From Sporosarcina ureae (GTDB taxonomy: Bacteria > Bacillota > Bacilli > Bacillales_A > Planococcaceae): a stretch of 64,000 nucleotides of DNA. Below the pieces are notes generated by a model, which saw nothing but the letters and a program-made list of their open reading frames with translations, searched no databases and was not told where the DNA came from. Below, piece by piece: positions 25,443-33,964 of this stretch (position 1 is the first letter of the stretch; the number at the start of each line of letters is the position of its first letter). The stretch is from positions 2,571,001 to 2,635,000 of the forward strand of contig NZ_CP015109.1 of NCBI RefSeq assembly GCF_002082015.1, written 5' to 3'. The position numbers and the translations under genes are program-made.

Positions 25443-26687
25443 TTGAGTACTATTAATCGTATCGTTATTATTGGAGCGGGCATTGCAGGGGTAAATGCAG
25501 CCAAAACATTACTGGATCATGACTACGAGGGAAAAGTGGTCCTGATAGATATGGATGAAAATCTTCCATATGATCGGCCGCCATTATCCAAAGAATATTT
25601 GACGGGAATCAAAGATCATAATGGTATCTTGCTACATCCCGAAGAATTTTATCAAGACAGTAGAATAGAATTGAAATTGGGAAAAGCTGTGGCAGAATTG
25701 CAACCTGATAGGAAAACAGTAATTCTAGAAAATGGAGAAAAAATCGGTTTTGATAAATTGCTGATTACGACTGGCTCCAAACTGAGACGCTTGCAACTAT
25801 TAGATGACCAAGAGTTTAATAACGTCTTCTATCTGAAGACGCAGAAGGATGCAAATCGGCTGCAAGAACAATTATCTTCTATTAACCACCTGGCTATTAT
25901 CGGTGCGGGCTTTATAGGGCTCGAGGTGGCGGCATCAATGCTGGCATCAGGGAAAAAAGTAACTGTGTTCGAGGCCGCAAAAACCCCTCTGTCCAGAGTG
26001 CTCGGTGAAGATATGGGCAATTATATCGCTCAAAAACATCGGGAAAAAGGTATCGAGATTTACACGGATGATTTTATTACAAAATTTATAGGAGAGTCAG
26101 CTATACAGGCCGTGGAGACAAAAGAGGGCAGAAAAATAGATTGTGACGCTGTGTTGGTTGGAATAGGAGTTTCAACTGATGGTTTGTTAGTCCAGGATAA
26201 ATTGGATTTTCATGATGGAATCATCGTAAATGAGTTTTGTGAGACGTCCGCTCCGGATATCTTCGCAGCAGGAGATTGCGCCAGATGGACTTATCCGGTC
26301 AGCGGGGAAGCCATCCGTATCGAACACTGGGATCACGCTATGAATCAGGGGGCTACCGCCGCAGTGAATATGCTTACGCCTGGCTCACAACCATTTACAA
26401 CAATTCCTTATTTCTGGTCTGATCAACATGATCTAGCTATCCAATATGTGGGGCATCCTACACAATGGGATCAAACCGTTATGCGAGGGACGACAGAAAC
26501 AGACCAATTTACGATGTTCTATTTACTAAATCAACGAGTAGTGGGCGCGTTGATTGTGAATCAGCCTGTGAACGTCTTGCCTGTACGTCGTTTAATCAGC
26601 CAAGCTGTATTGGTTAGCGCTGATCAACTGGGCGATGAGCAAGTTAAATTAAAAAGTATTATAAAACAAGCTGCGGCAATTAAATAA
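25443..26687 (+). CDS. FAD-dependent ferredoxin reductase
   Basis: The 414-residue flavoprotein is of the BphA4/putidaredoxin reductase type. It has an N-terminal FAD fold IVIIGAGIAGVNAA, an NAD(P) fold IIGAGFIGLEVA near residue 150, the FAD-pyrophosphate segment IFAAGDCARW near 270 and the usual dimerisation-like C-terminal domain. It would reduce the Rieske ferredoxin encoded 18 bases upstream using NAD(P)H. The TTG at 25443, with GGGGGCGG before it, is preferred because it gives the normal MSTINRIVIIGAG start; an ATG at 25428 lacks a ribosome site. Confidence 0.88.
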   Translation: MSTINRIVIIGAGIAGVNAAKTLLDHDYEGKVVLIDMDENLPYDRPPLSKEYLTGIKDHNGILLHPEEFYQDSRIELKLGKAVAELQPDRKTVILENGEKIGFDKLLITTGSKLRRLQLLDDQEFNNVFYLKTQKDANRLQEQLSSINHLAIIGAGFIGLEVAASMLASGKKVTVFEAAKTPLSRVLGEDMGNYIAQKHREKGIEIYTDDFITKFIGESAIQAVETKEGRKIDCDAVLVGIGVSTDGLLVQDKLDFHDGIIVNEFCETSAPDIFAAGDCARWTYPVSGEAIRIEHWDHAMNQGATAAVNMLTPGSQPFTTIPYFWSDQHDLAIQYVGHPTQWDQTVMRGTTETDQFTMFYLLNQRVVGALIVNQPVNVLPVRRLISQAVLVSADQLGDEQVKLKSIIKQAAAIK

Positions 26688-26701
26688 AAGGGGTGTTGGA
26701 T

Positions 26702-27838
26702 ATGGTTATTAATACAGGAGATACACAAGTTCATGACATGGAGTCAAACAAGAAAACACAATTGATTGATGTAGATGTTCACTGCTTTTTAGGATCTTTG
26801 GATGAGTTGGTACCGTATTCGGATGAATGGTTGCAAAAGATGATGAACTTCGGAAAGTTCAGCAATAGATTTTTGACTTCTCAGACAGCAGGTGCATTCG
26901 AATTTCCAAAAACACGCTATCATAATCCGAATCACGTGTTGCGCTTGGATGCTACAACTCCGTCAGGCGGGGTTCCGGGTTCTGATCCTGCATTTGTTGG
27001 AACCGATCTATTCGATAAATTTGGGACAACGTACGGGATATTGAACGTTGGCCACGGTACGATGGCACCTTATCATAATGTAGATGTAACTACCGCCTAC
27101 AGTTCAGCCTGCAATGATTGGCTATATGATAAGTGGGTAAATGTAGATGAACGATTCAAAATCGACATGGTTGTATCGACTGTTGATGCCGATGCGACAG
27201 TGAAAGAAATTGAGCGAATCGGTAAGAAGCCAGGGGTTGTCGGAATTAATTTACAAAATATCAATATTCCTTTAGGTAAGCGTCATTTCTGGCCAATCTA
27301 TGAAATTGCTGAAGCGTATGGTCTGCCGATTGTTCTGCATCCCGACTCTGAAGGTTCAGGTGAATACTCACCACCGCAATACATCGGACCGGCATCTACT
27401 TATATGGAATGGCACTCATCATTGTCAATTGTGCCGATGCGACAGATTAACAGTCTGATTTGTGAAGGAGTCTTCGAACGATTCCCGAAGCTGAAAGTAG
27501 TCTTCGTTGAATATGGTTTCTCTTGGATGCCGCATGTAATGTGGAGATTAGATAAAAACTGGAAGGCATTGAGAGATGAGATTCCTTGGGTGAAAATGTT
27601 GCCAAGTGAATATATTAGAAGAAACATCCGCCTGGCGACTCAGCCATTCGAAGAACCTTTCCACCCGAAGGATTTGGTGACATTAGTGGAGATGATCGAT
27701 GCGGAAGACATGCTCATGTTCTCTAGTGATTACCCACATTGGGATGGAGAACATACAATGGATATTTTCGCGCATTTCCCGGATGATTTAAAGCATAAAA
27801 TTTTCTATAAAAATGCTTTGGAAACGTACAGATTCTAA
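26702..27838 (+). CDS. Amidohydrolase_2 (ACMSD-type) metal-dependent hydrolase or decarboxylase
   Basis: The 378-residue protein is of the amidohydrolase superfamily, PF04909 group. It begins IDVDVHC (metal HxH-type site), has IVLHPDSEG in the middle and ends with FSSDYPHWDG, which carries the conserved Asp. Members decarboxylate or hydrolyse aromatic and related carboxylates. In this operon it probably acts after a Rieske oxygenation step or on the imported compound itself. The ATG at 26702 is six bases after AAAAGGGGTG; it lies 14 bases after the reductase stop. The exact reaction is not readable from sequence. Confidence 0.82.
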   Translation: MVINTGDTQVHDMESNKKTQLIDVDVHCFLGSLDELVPYSDEWLQKMMNFGKFSNRFLTSQTAGAFEFPKTRYHNPNHVLRLDATTPSGGVPGSDPAFVGTDLFDKFGTTYGILNVGHGTMAPYHNVDVTTAYSSACNDWLYDKWVNVDERFKIDMVVSTVDADATVKEIERIGKKPGVVGINLQNINIPLGKRHFWPIYEIAEAYGLPIVLHPDSEGSGEYSPPQYIGPASTYMEWHSSLSIVPMRQINSLICEGVFERFPKLKVVFVEYGFSWMPHVMWRLDKNWKALRDEIPWVKMLPSEYIRRNIRLATQPFEEPFHPKDLVTLVEMIDAEDMLMFSSDYPHWDGEHTMDIFAHFPDDLKHKIFYKNALETYRF

Positions 27839-27855
27839 CAAAGGGAGGGAATAGA

Positions 27856-28272
27856 ATGGTCACAAAACCTAAAAATGAAATTGTCGTCTGCAAGGCGGAG
27901 GAATTACCGAACGGTAAACGTAAAATTGTAGCTATCAAGAATATGTCGATTGTAGTCGTGAACGTAGAGGGGAAACTGCAGGCATTTAATAGTACGTGTC
28001 CACATCAGGGAGCACCGTTGGAATTCGGCTCGATTTCGGGTGTCATGGAAGCATCTGATCCCCAGCAGTATAAATACGGCTGCCATGACAAGTTCGTTAA
28101 ATGTCCTCTGCATGGCTGGGCTTTTGATATGGATACAGGGAAATCGCTTTTCAGTGATAAAGTGAAGATCAAAACATTTTCAGTGAGGGAAGAAGAGGGG
28201 TACATTCTTCTATCTGCGAAAGGAAAGCAGGAGGATGTTGTAATTTCAGATGTTCAGCACGCATGTGAATAA
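27856..28272 (+). CDS. Second Rieske [2Fe-2S] protein
   Basis: The product has 138 residues. Rieske ligands are CPH at 48-50 and CPLH at 83-86, with a 20-residue insertion between them (SGVMEASDPQQYKYGCHDKF) that is unusually long for a ferredoxin and contains an extra Cys and His. It lies 17 bases after the amidohydrolase with a good GGGAGGG site and closes the operon before a bidirectional terminator. It could be an alternative electron carrier or a small dedicated component of an oxygenase whose catalytic subunit lies elsewhere. Confidence 0.85.
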   Translation: MVTKPKNEIVVCKAEELPNGKRKIVAIKNMSIVVVNVEGKLQAFNSTCPHQGAPLEFGSISGVMEASDPQQYKYGCHDKFVKCPLHGWAFDMDTGKSLFSDKVKIKTFSVREEEGYILLSAKGKQEDVVISDVQHACE

Positions 28273-28284
28273 TGCATAAAAAAT

Positions 28285-28316
28285 CATTCCGGTTATCAGC
28301 CGGAATGTTTTTTTAT
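28285..28316. terminator. Bidirectional terminator
   Basis: CATTCCGG (28285-28292) pairs with CCGGAATG (28300-28307), flanked by A6 and T8, between the convergent Rieske and TetR genes. Confidence 0.85.
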
Positions 28317-28317
28317 T

Positions 28318-28974
28318 TTACTTTGTATAATGGCTCATGATTTCCCGGATGTAATTCATTGTGATGGCCGTAGCTTCTTCAGGGGTATAATTGGCACGGT
28401 TATTAAGAAGAGTTGTCAGCATGCCTTTCCACATGAGGATGGTGATATCAATGATGGTGTCTAATTTTTCATCAGTTAGGTATCGTTTCTTTACTGCATC
28501 GGAAATCATCCCTTTGCTTCGCTTCGATAGATCATTTTCCATTACAAGCATTTTGATTTCTTCAGGCAGGTTCAACAGGTCATTTGGATAAATTTTGTAG
28601 TATCGCTTCAATAACTCATTTGGTTCAGAACCTAAATCAGAAATGAAAATCATGTTATAAATTTGAGGATTGTTGAATGAATGTTTGCAGAAGCATTCCC
28701 AAGAAGAGAGGTATTTCTCAAAAGGCTCCTCCTCTTTATCCATGTACTTTGATAAGTCATCTACATACTCATCCAAAAACCGGAGTGAACCGAAGAAGAT
28801 GAGATGATTAAGTTCTTCAAAATAATTATAGATTGTCGAACTGGTATACCCTGCTAATTCTGCGATCTTTCTAGCAGTAACATACTCTATGCCTTCTTCT
28901 TCGATGACTTGCTCAGTTGCTTCGATGAAAAACTCTAGCATCCGCTTCACTTTAATTTCTCGTTTCTTCATCAT
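28318..28974 (-). CDS. TetR-family regulator of the Rieske/BCCT locus
   Basis: The product has 218 residues. The N-terminal TetR helix-turn-helix spans about residues 25-60 (VTARKIAELAGYTSSTIYNYFEELNHLI), and the all-helical ligand domain follows. Its position at the end of the gene cluster and the GAACAAGTTC palindromes in both divergent promoters suggest it represses the operon and the BCCT transporter, with a pathway substrate as inducer. The ATG at 28974 has AAGGAG ten bases upstream. Control of these promoters is inferred. Confidence 0.82.
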   Translation of the reverse strand: MMKKREIKVKRMLEFFIEATEQVIEEEGIEYVTARKIAELAGYTSSTIYNYFEELNHLIFFGSLRFLDEYVDDLSKYMDKEEEPFEKYLSSWECFCKHSFNNPQIYNMIFISDLGSEPNELLKRYYKIYPNDLLNLPEEIKMLVMENDLSKRSKGMISDAVKKRYLTDEKLDTIIDITILMWKGMLTTLLNNRANYTPEEATAITMNYIREIMSHYTK

Positions 28975-29418
28975 AGTACTAATACTCCTTCACTTTCCTT
29001 TAAATATGTAAATAGATAATTTGAACTGTAATAAGGTAGTGGTAGTGCAGTGGTTTATTTTCTGGTGTTTCTAATTATTCACCTCATATAACTATAGTGT
29101 AATAATACGGGGGAGAAATATCAAACTTTAGATGAATTATGATTCATATGGGGGGATTCAAAAAGAATAGTAGATCTTCACTAAATTATAACACAATTCC
29201 GACAGTTTGCTCTACATATTTATAGGGTTCTTCTAATCAAACAAGAAGTATATGATTCATTTGTCAACGGTTAAAAAAGGATCCAGTCCAAACACAAAAT
29301 ACTACTTCTATGACAGATCCTACAAACTAAAATATTTCTTCAGAATACCCTCTTCCAAGTCCTATCGGTCATTATGTGTGAATAAAATGGCAGGACAACA
29401 TATTATAGGGGGGATTTT
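28975..29418. other. Intergenic region, no gene seen
   Basis: This is an AT-rich stretch of about 440 bases between the TetR gene and the LysE-type exporter. It holds the TetR upstream region and, at 29275-29330, GGATCCAGTCCAAAC...GACAGATCCTAC, a weak imperfect inverted pair. No open frame with a ribosome site is seen. Confidence 0.5.
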
Positions 29419-30045
29419 GTGAATTCAATTTTTCTTTATATATTCTTGGGTGCATCCTTAGCTGCGCCGATTGGTCCTGTTAAAACCGTTCTTTTAAATA
29501 CAGGAATTAAAAGAGGCTTTTTTCATGCATGGGCTTTTAGCTTTGGTTCTGTGACCACGGATATTATGTATATGTTCCTTGTGTACTTTGGAGTCGGACA
29601 ATTTATTGATTCACCGTTAATTAAAATCATTCTCTGGTCGTTTGGGTGTTTTGTGCTGATGTATACAGGTATAGAAAACTTACTGACGTTGAACAAAGTT
29701 GAAATGAGTGTGAGATTGGGTAAACGAGTCAGACTGAGAACCTCTATGATGACTGGCTTTTTGATGTCATTGTTGAATCCGCTTACTATTATTTTTTGGC
29801 TCGGTATATACGGTTCCATTTTGGCCAAAACAGCTGGTGGATCAACAGGGTACAAAATCATTATAAACAGTCTTGCGATTTTATTGGGTATAATGATCGT
29901 GGATTTGTTCATGGCCTTTTTATCCAGTGGAGCACGCAAGTTCTTATCCTCAAGACTTTTGCTAATCGTTTCCATTATATCCTCTATATCTATGATCGGT
30001 TTTGGAATATACTTCGGTATTCAGGCTTATCAAGCGTTATTTTAA
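29419..30045 (+). CDS. LysE/RhtB-family exporter
   Basis: The 208-residue protein has six predicted membrane helices and the family start GASLAAPIGPVKTVLLNTGIKRG, the conserved N-terminal GP motif of LysE/RhtB amino-acid exporters, plus a mid-protein SLLNPLTIIFWLG. It probably exports an amino acid or a related small molecule. It begins at GTG 29419 behind TAGGGGGGA. The next gene is an MFS efflux protein on the same strand, 140 bases downstream, with no visible terminator between them. The substrate is not predictable. Confidence 0.85.
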   Translation: MNSIFLYIFLGASLAAPIGPVKTVLLNTGIKRGFFHAWAFSFGSVTTDIMYMFLVYFGVGQFIDSPLIKIILWSFGCFVLMYTGIENLLTLNKVEMSVRLGKRVRLRTSMMTGFLMSLLNPLTIIFWLGIYGSILAKTAGGSTGYKIIINSLAILLGIMIVDLFMAFLSSGARKFLSSRLLLIVSIISSISMIGFGIYFGIQAYQALF

Positions 30046-30184
30046 CAACTCTTCACTAGGCTGTGTTTGCTTGATTTTTTACATAATCTCATGATTGTGC
30101 TAATAAAAAATATTAAAGTATAAAAAAATCCCGTTAGGAAACCATACCTCTAATTAGTAGAACAAAATATGATGAGGTGTGGTA

Positions 30185-31417
30185 ATGGATAAAAGTGCGG
30201 ACAAGGTTAGTGTATGGTGCATTGTTAGTCTGGCTTCAATTCCTCTTATTATGACGCTAGGGAATTCTATGCTCATACCCGTGCTTCCTTTATTGGAAGA
30301 TAAAGTGGGGATTACATCGTTTCAATCGAGTATGATTATTACCAGTTACTCGGTGGCGGCTATTTTTCTTATCCCAGTAGCCGGATATTTATCAGACCGT
30401 TTCGGACGGAAAATGGTGATATTGCCAAGTTTAGTCTTTGCATTGATCGGGGGTCTGATTGCGGGATTTGCTTCGTGGAAGATGGATGACCCGTATATGA
30501 TGATTATTATTGGTCGGGTATTACAAGGTATAGGAGCAGCCGGCGCCATGCCAATCGTGCTACCGCTTGTGGGTGACTTATATAAAGATGATGGTGAAAA
30601 AAGCAGTAAGTGTTTAGGAATTATTGAAACGTCAAACACGTTTGGAAAAGTATTAGCTCCTATCTTAGGCTCAGCATTTGCCGCTATATTATGGTTCCTG
30701 CCGTTCTTCTCTATTTCTGCACTCAGTGTTATTTCCTTTATATTGATCTTTTTCTTTGTGAAAGTTCCAAAAGAAAAAGATGAACCTGTAAAGTTTAAGG
30801 CATTTATTAAGAACACTAAAAAAGTATTTGCATCAGAAGGTAAATGGTTATACACCGTATTTCTAAATGGTGTTCTGGTCATGCTAGTATTATTCAGTAT
30901 GTTGTTTTTTTTATCGGAAAACCTGGAGAAAACACATGATATTGAAGGAATTAAGAAAGGGTTTGTTTTGGCCATTCCGTTATTATTCCTTTGCATTGCT
31001 TCCTTTTTATCAGGTCGAAAAATTAAAGGGGAAATGAAAACTATAAAAAGGGTCATGGTCATTTGCTTAATCGCCATGTCTGCGAGTGTCATTTTTGTCG
31101 GATTTGTAAGCAAGAAATTGATTCTCTTATTGATCATGACTAGTATAGTGGGAATAGCCATTGGCGCATTATTGCCTGCACTCGATGCAATTATTACGGA
31201 AAATATTGAAAAAGAGTTGCGAGGCACGGTTTCCTCATTCTACAGTTCAGCTAGATTTATCGGTGTAGCTGCTGGTCCTCCATTGATGTCCATTGCGATG
31301 AAAGATTTTCTGAACGGAAGTTATATCATTGCCACTGTGCTGGGAGTAATTTTAACTTTTATGGTGTTTAAGTTCATTAATGTCAAAGAAATCGAAGAAT
31401 CCAATCAAAAAGATTGA
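30185..31417 (+). CDS. MFS (DHA1-type) multidrug efflux-like transporter
   Basis: The 410-residue transporter has 12 predicted helices. The loop 2-3 motif GYLSDRFGRKMVI and the motif C-like GRVLQGIGAAGAMPIVLPLVGDLY mark a drug:H+ antiporter. ATG 30185 is chosen, five bases after GAGGTG; a GTG two codons earlier is possible. Drug specificity cannot be read. It ends at the hairpin 31423-31450. Confidence 0.85.
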   Translation: MDKSADKVSVWCIVSLASIPLIMTLGNSMLIPVLPLLEDKVGITSFQSSMIITSYSVAAIFLIPVAGYLSDRFGRKMVILPSLVFALIGGLIAGFASWKMDDPYMMIIIGRVLQGIGAAGAMPIVLPLVGDLYKDDGEKSSKCLGIIETSNTFGKVLAPILGSAFAAILWFLPFFSISALSVISFILIFFFVKVPKEKDEPVKFKAFIKNTKKVFASEGKWLYTVFLNGVLVMLVLFSMLFFLSENLEKTHDIEGIKKGFVLAIPLLFLCIASFLSGRKIKGEMKTIKRVMVICLIAMSASVIFVGFVSKKLILLLIMTSIVGIAIGALLPALDAIITENIEKELRGTVSSFYSSARFIGVAAGPPLMSIAMKDFLNGSYIIATVLGVILTFMVFKFINVKEIEESNQKD

Positions 31418-31422
31418 CAAAA

Positions 31423-31456
31423 GACCTGACAGTAAAAAAACTGTCAGGTCCTTTGT
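31423..31456 (+). terminator. Rho-independent terminator
   Basis: GACCTGACAG (31423-31432) and CTGTCAGGTC (31441-31450) form a perfect 10-bp stem; CCTTTGT follows, so the T-run is weak. Confidence 0.75.
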
Positions 31457-31485
31457 CATTTACAGATATGTACGGAATGAAGAGT

Positions 31486-31752
31486 TTATTCAGATTTTAA
31501 ACTATAAAGAATGAGAAAAATTCCCGCGAAAAGACAAATCATTCTTACTAAAGATACTTTTTCCGTGAGGCCGTGCAATGCGATTCCTGTTGTCACAATT
31601 AATATAAATGGGCCTACTAATGCAAGTAAAGAGTTAATATAAAACGCTTTTTCCAAGTCATTGAATTTAAACATGAGTGCAGCAGCCGTTATTTCTATAC
31701 TTCCTGAAATAAATCGTAATAGAATAATCAAAAGCAGCGCCCTTTCTATCAT
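31486..31752 (-). CDS. YqhV-like (DUF2619) small membrane protein
   Basis: The 88-residue protein consists of three membrane helices (MIERALLLIILLRFISGSIE, LLALVGPFILIVTTGIAL, ICLFAGIFLILYSL). It matches the DUF2619/YqhV family found in endospore formers, in some genomes within sporulation gene clusters. Here it stands alone. The ATG at 31752 is preferred to the GTG three codons upstream, which is too close to AGAGG. The function is unknown; it supports a Bacillales origin. Confidence 0.7.
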   Translation of the reverse strand: MIERALLLIILLRFISGSIEITAAALMFKFNDLEKAFYINSLLALVGPFILIVTTGIALHGLTEKVSLVRMICLFAGIFLILYSLKSE

Positions 31753-32027
31753 GCAAACCACTTCCTCTAATTGTATTTATACTCACTATATGCAGCACGT
31801 CCATAAGTTATTTAGCCTCTGCTTATAGACACTAGTTGCGTGTGAAAATCTATGGTTGATTAGAATAATTAAGGTGTATCTCCATCGTGAACACATACAT
31901 AAAAACAGCAGTGACACATAGTATGAATAGGTAAGAAGTTTGCAGACTACTGAAAATAGAAGTCGCTTCCTATTGCCGTGTGAAGAGACTATCTATTGAC
32001 AGAGATCTTGATGAATAGGGAGGGAAT

Positions 32028-32891
32028 ATGTTGAAGAGTTTACAGGAAAAAATGACATTTGAATTGCGATTTTGGACGCAGATATTGGGTGATCATGCAC
32101 GCTTCATTCACGATTCTCTAGCTCCGGATGAAGTGAAAAATATTGAGACAGCAAGTTATTATATACAGTTGTATGACGGCCTTCTTGCTAAGGCAAAGGG
32201 AGAACTCGATACACAATCTCTACAGACAGTAGCGCAAGAAACTTTAAAAGCGAGTGAAGACATCCGCAAGTTTAAATTATCATTGATAGAAAAGCATTTA
32301 GTCGGCAACATCAAAATTTCTCTGCCGCCTTCATTTATTAATCACATGGTGAATGAAGTAGAAGAAGCTATACGCTTATTTAGGTGCTTTGCAAAAGGAG
32401 AGAAACCCCCGACTGTACATCCCCTTCACCATGACTTGCTTTGGTTACTAGATGCGGCGGGGCATGCAGGTGCTCTGGATGCAAATTTAGACCGTGTGGA
32501 AACCAAGCTCAAAAAGAAAAGTGAAAAATTCATGAAAGATTGGGAAGCGTTTTACCTAAAAGCAATTGAGATGGCTGGCTTTTTACGTACGAATATTATG
32601 CAGTTCCCAGCGTTAACGAAGTTTCATCAAGATATTAACTTGGAAATGACGATTTTCAAAGCATTTTTAAAAGAGTTGGAAGAGATGGGTTTGGAGAAAG
32701 AAACGCTAGGCACCCTTACCCCCTTAATGGCAGATCACATTGAGACACGGTACCAGGTCCCCATACAATTTCCACACAATTTAAGTAGTAGAAGAAAGAA
32801 AAGAGTGTCAACTCCAAAAAACGTTGGAGTTGACACTCTTTTTGACACAGTGCCAGGTCCCCACACAATTCCCATACAATTACGATTATAG
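32028..32891 (+). CDS. DUF2935 protein with C-terminus replaced by repeat-encoded residues
   Basis: The open frame codes for 287 residues, but only about the first 240 belong to the family. Residues 1-130 and 140-240 are the two four-helix-like DUF2935 repeats (FELRFWTQILGDHARFIHDSLAP, LHHDLLWLLDAAGHAGALDANLD), with His and Glu positions as in ferritin-like bundles. The homologous sequence stops at LTPLMADHI, where family members continue with a further His/Glu-bearing helix. The frame then runs into the REP repeat at 32749 and the following hairpin and second repeat, adding about 47 foreign residues. The start ATG 32028 has GGGAGGG. The protein is probably impaired; the real 3' end was lost or displaced at the repeat. 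Confidence 0.8.
   Translation: MLKSLQEKMTFELRFWTQILGDHARFIHDSLAPDEVKNIETASYYIQLYDGLLAKAKGELDTQSLQTVAQETLKASEDIRKFKLSLIEKHLVGNIKISLPPSFINHMVNEVEEAIRLFRCFAKGEKPPTVHPLHHDLLWLLDAAGHAGALDANLDRVETKLKKKSEKFMKDWEAFYLKAIEMAGFLRTNIMQFPALTKFHQDINLEMTIFKAFLKELEEMGLEKETLGTLTPLMADHIETRYQVPIQFPHNLSSRRKKRVSTPKNVGVDTLFDTVPGPHTIPIQLRL
32749..32782 (+). repeat. REP-like repeat, copy 6a, inside the DUF2935 frame
   Basis: GGTACCAGGTCCCC is followed by ATACAATT and CACACAATT boxes. It marks the point where DUF2935 homology ends. Confidence 0.9.
32801..32843 (+). terminator. Long terminator hairpin of the GTCAACTC group, between two REP copies
   Basis: AAGAGTGTCAACTCCAA (32801-32817) pairs perfectly with 32824-32840, a 17-bp stem with a six-base loop and T5. 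It is flanked by REP copies 6a and 6b. Confidence 0.85.
32850..32881 (+). repeat. REP-like repeat, copy 6b
   Basis: The variant GTGCCAGGTCCCC is followed by CACACAATT and CATACAATT boxes. Beyond it begins sequence homologous to the 3' flank of DUF2179 copy 1. Confidence 0.9.
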
Positions 32892-32964
32892 AGTATCAGT
32901 GGGTGAGGTTTGAAAGTAGAATGGGAGAGTCGAGAGAACAGCAAGTGAATACTACCATGGCTGA

Positions 32965-33531
32965 TTATTTTGAAGAGGTGGAAGAGATTTCAACATCCTT
33001 TTTAGGCGTTGTTTTTTTCCTTCTTTTCATAGCTTTTAGCAAATAACCGCCTTTAAACTTTCTAGGTTCATAGGTGATAATAAATGCGTTTGGCTGATAT
33101 TCACCAATCATTTCATATAATCCTTCCTCTTGATTTCGCTTCGTCAGAATTTCGAGCTTATACCTGATACTGTCTCGTCCGGTACCTTCAAATACAGTTA
33201 CACCATAACCTTCTTCCCGGAGTTTATCGATGAGGGGTTGGTTCAATGCAGGGATATTTACTTGAATGCATGTGTAGCCAATTGCCAGTTTTTCTTCTAC
33301 CATGATCCCGATATAGATGCCGATACTGAACCCGATCGCGTAGACCAGCATGCTCCAGAAACTTTGTTCTCCGTCAAACACTAGTGACAAACCAAAGATA
33401 TAGATCAATGATTCCGCAGCACCAAGGAGTGTCGCTTGCGTTCTGAGCTGCTTAACGATGAAGATTGTGCGCAGGGTAAAGCAGGGAACGTACAGCAACT
33501 GCAAAAGCAAAATCATAAGGATGTTATTCAT
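32965..33531 (-). CDS. DUF2179/DUF5698 membrane protein, copy 2 (REP-bracketed duplicate)
   Basis: The 188-residue protein differs from copy 1 (22458-23024) at only about 14 positions by eye, mostly conservative changes and the last 12 residues. Homology extends beyond the gene on both sides: downstream to about 32890 (GAGTCG...AACAGCAAGTGA) and upstream to about 33610 (AAACAGTC). REP copies lie just outside both limits (32850-32881 and 33637-33660). The three membrane helices and the DUF2179 domain are intact, and the ATG at 33531 keeps the GAAGGGAG site. A recent duplication is clear; a REP-mediated mechanism is inferred. Confidence 0.87.
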   Translation of the reverse strand: MNNILMILLLQLLYVPCFTLRTIFIVKQLRTQATLLGAAESLIYIFGLSLVFDGEQSFWSMLVYAIGFSIGIYIGIMVEEKLAIGYTCIQVNIPALNQPLIDKLREEGYGVTVFEGTGRDSIRYKLEILTKRNQEEGLYEMIGEYQPNAFIITYEPRKFKGGYLLKAMKRRKKTTPKKDVEISSTSSK

Positions 33532-33636
33532 TACATATCTCCCTTCAGACATTAAGAGGAACTACTTTCATTGTATTCCGCTCATCTTACATATAGCTCA
33601 AACAGTCAGAGGAGAAGGATCAATATTTTAAGAACA

Positions 33637-33660
33637 GTATGCCGGGTTCCCACACGGTTC
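33637..33660 (+). repeat. REP-like repeat, degenerate copy 7
   Basis: GTATGCCGGGTTCCCACACG keeps the order of the family core with several substitutions. It marks the outer limit of the DUF2179 duplication. Confidence 0.6.
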
Positions 33661-33964
33661 AGAAAATAGTTGGATAATGTGACAGATACAGGATTAAAGA
33701 TTTCCTTGATTGAGAAGTCAGTCTAAGAACTTGATCCTTAACAAACTAACTGTTAACAAATAGTTCTGTTCGTTCGAGATGTTACACATGGCTTCAAAGA
33801 AATCCATTTATATCTAATGGATATTTTGTATCTGAAATCAATCAAAGAAGTTTAGCTCGCTCCGCTTCCTACTGTAGTTCTTGCCTCCATAATATATTAT
33901 CGAGTAACACCCTTGACTTAAAATTCATGTAGTCTACTTTTGTATACAAAGGAGCTGTAGAGGA
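33661..33964. other. Intergenic region, no gene seen
   Basis: About 300 bases of AT-rich sequence separate the duplicated DUF2179 gene and the small open frame at 33965. TTGACT near 33913 could be a -35 element for that small frame. Nothing else is recognised. Confidence 0.45.
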
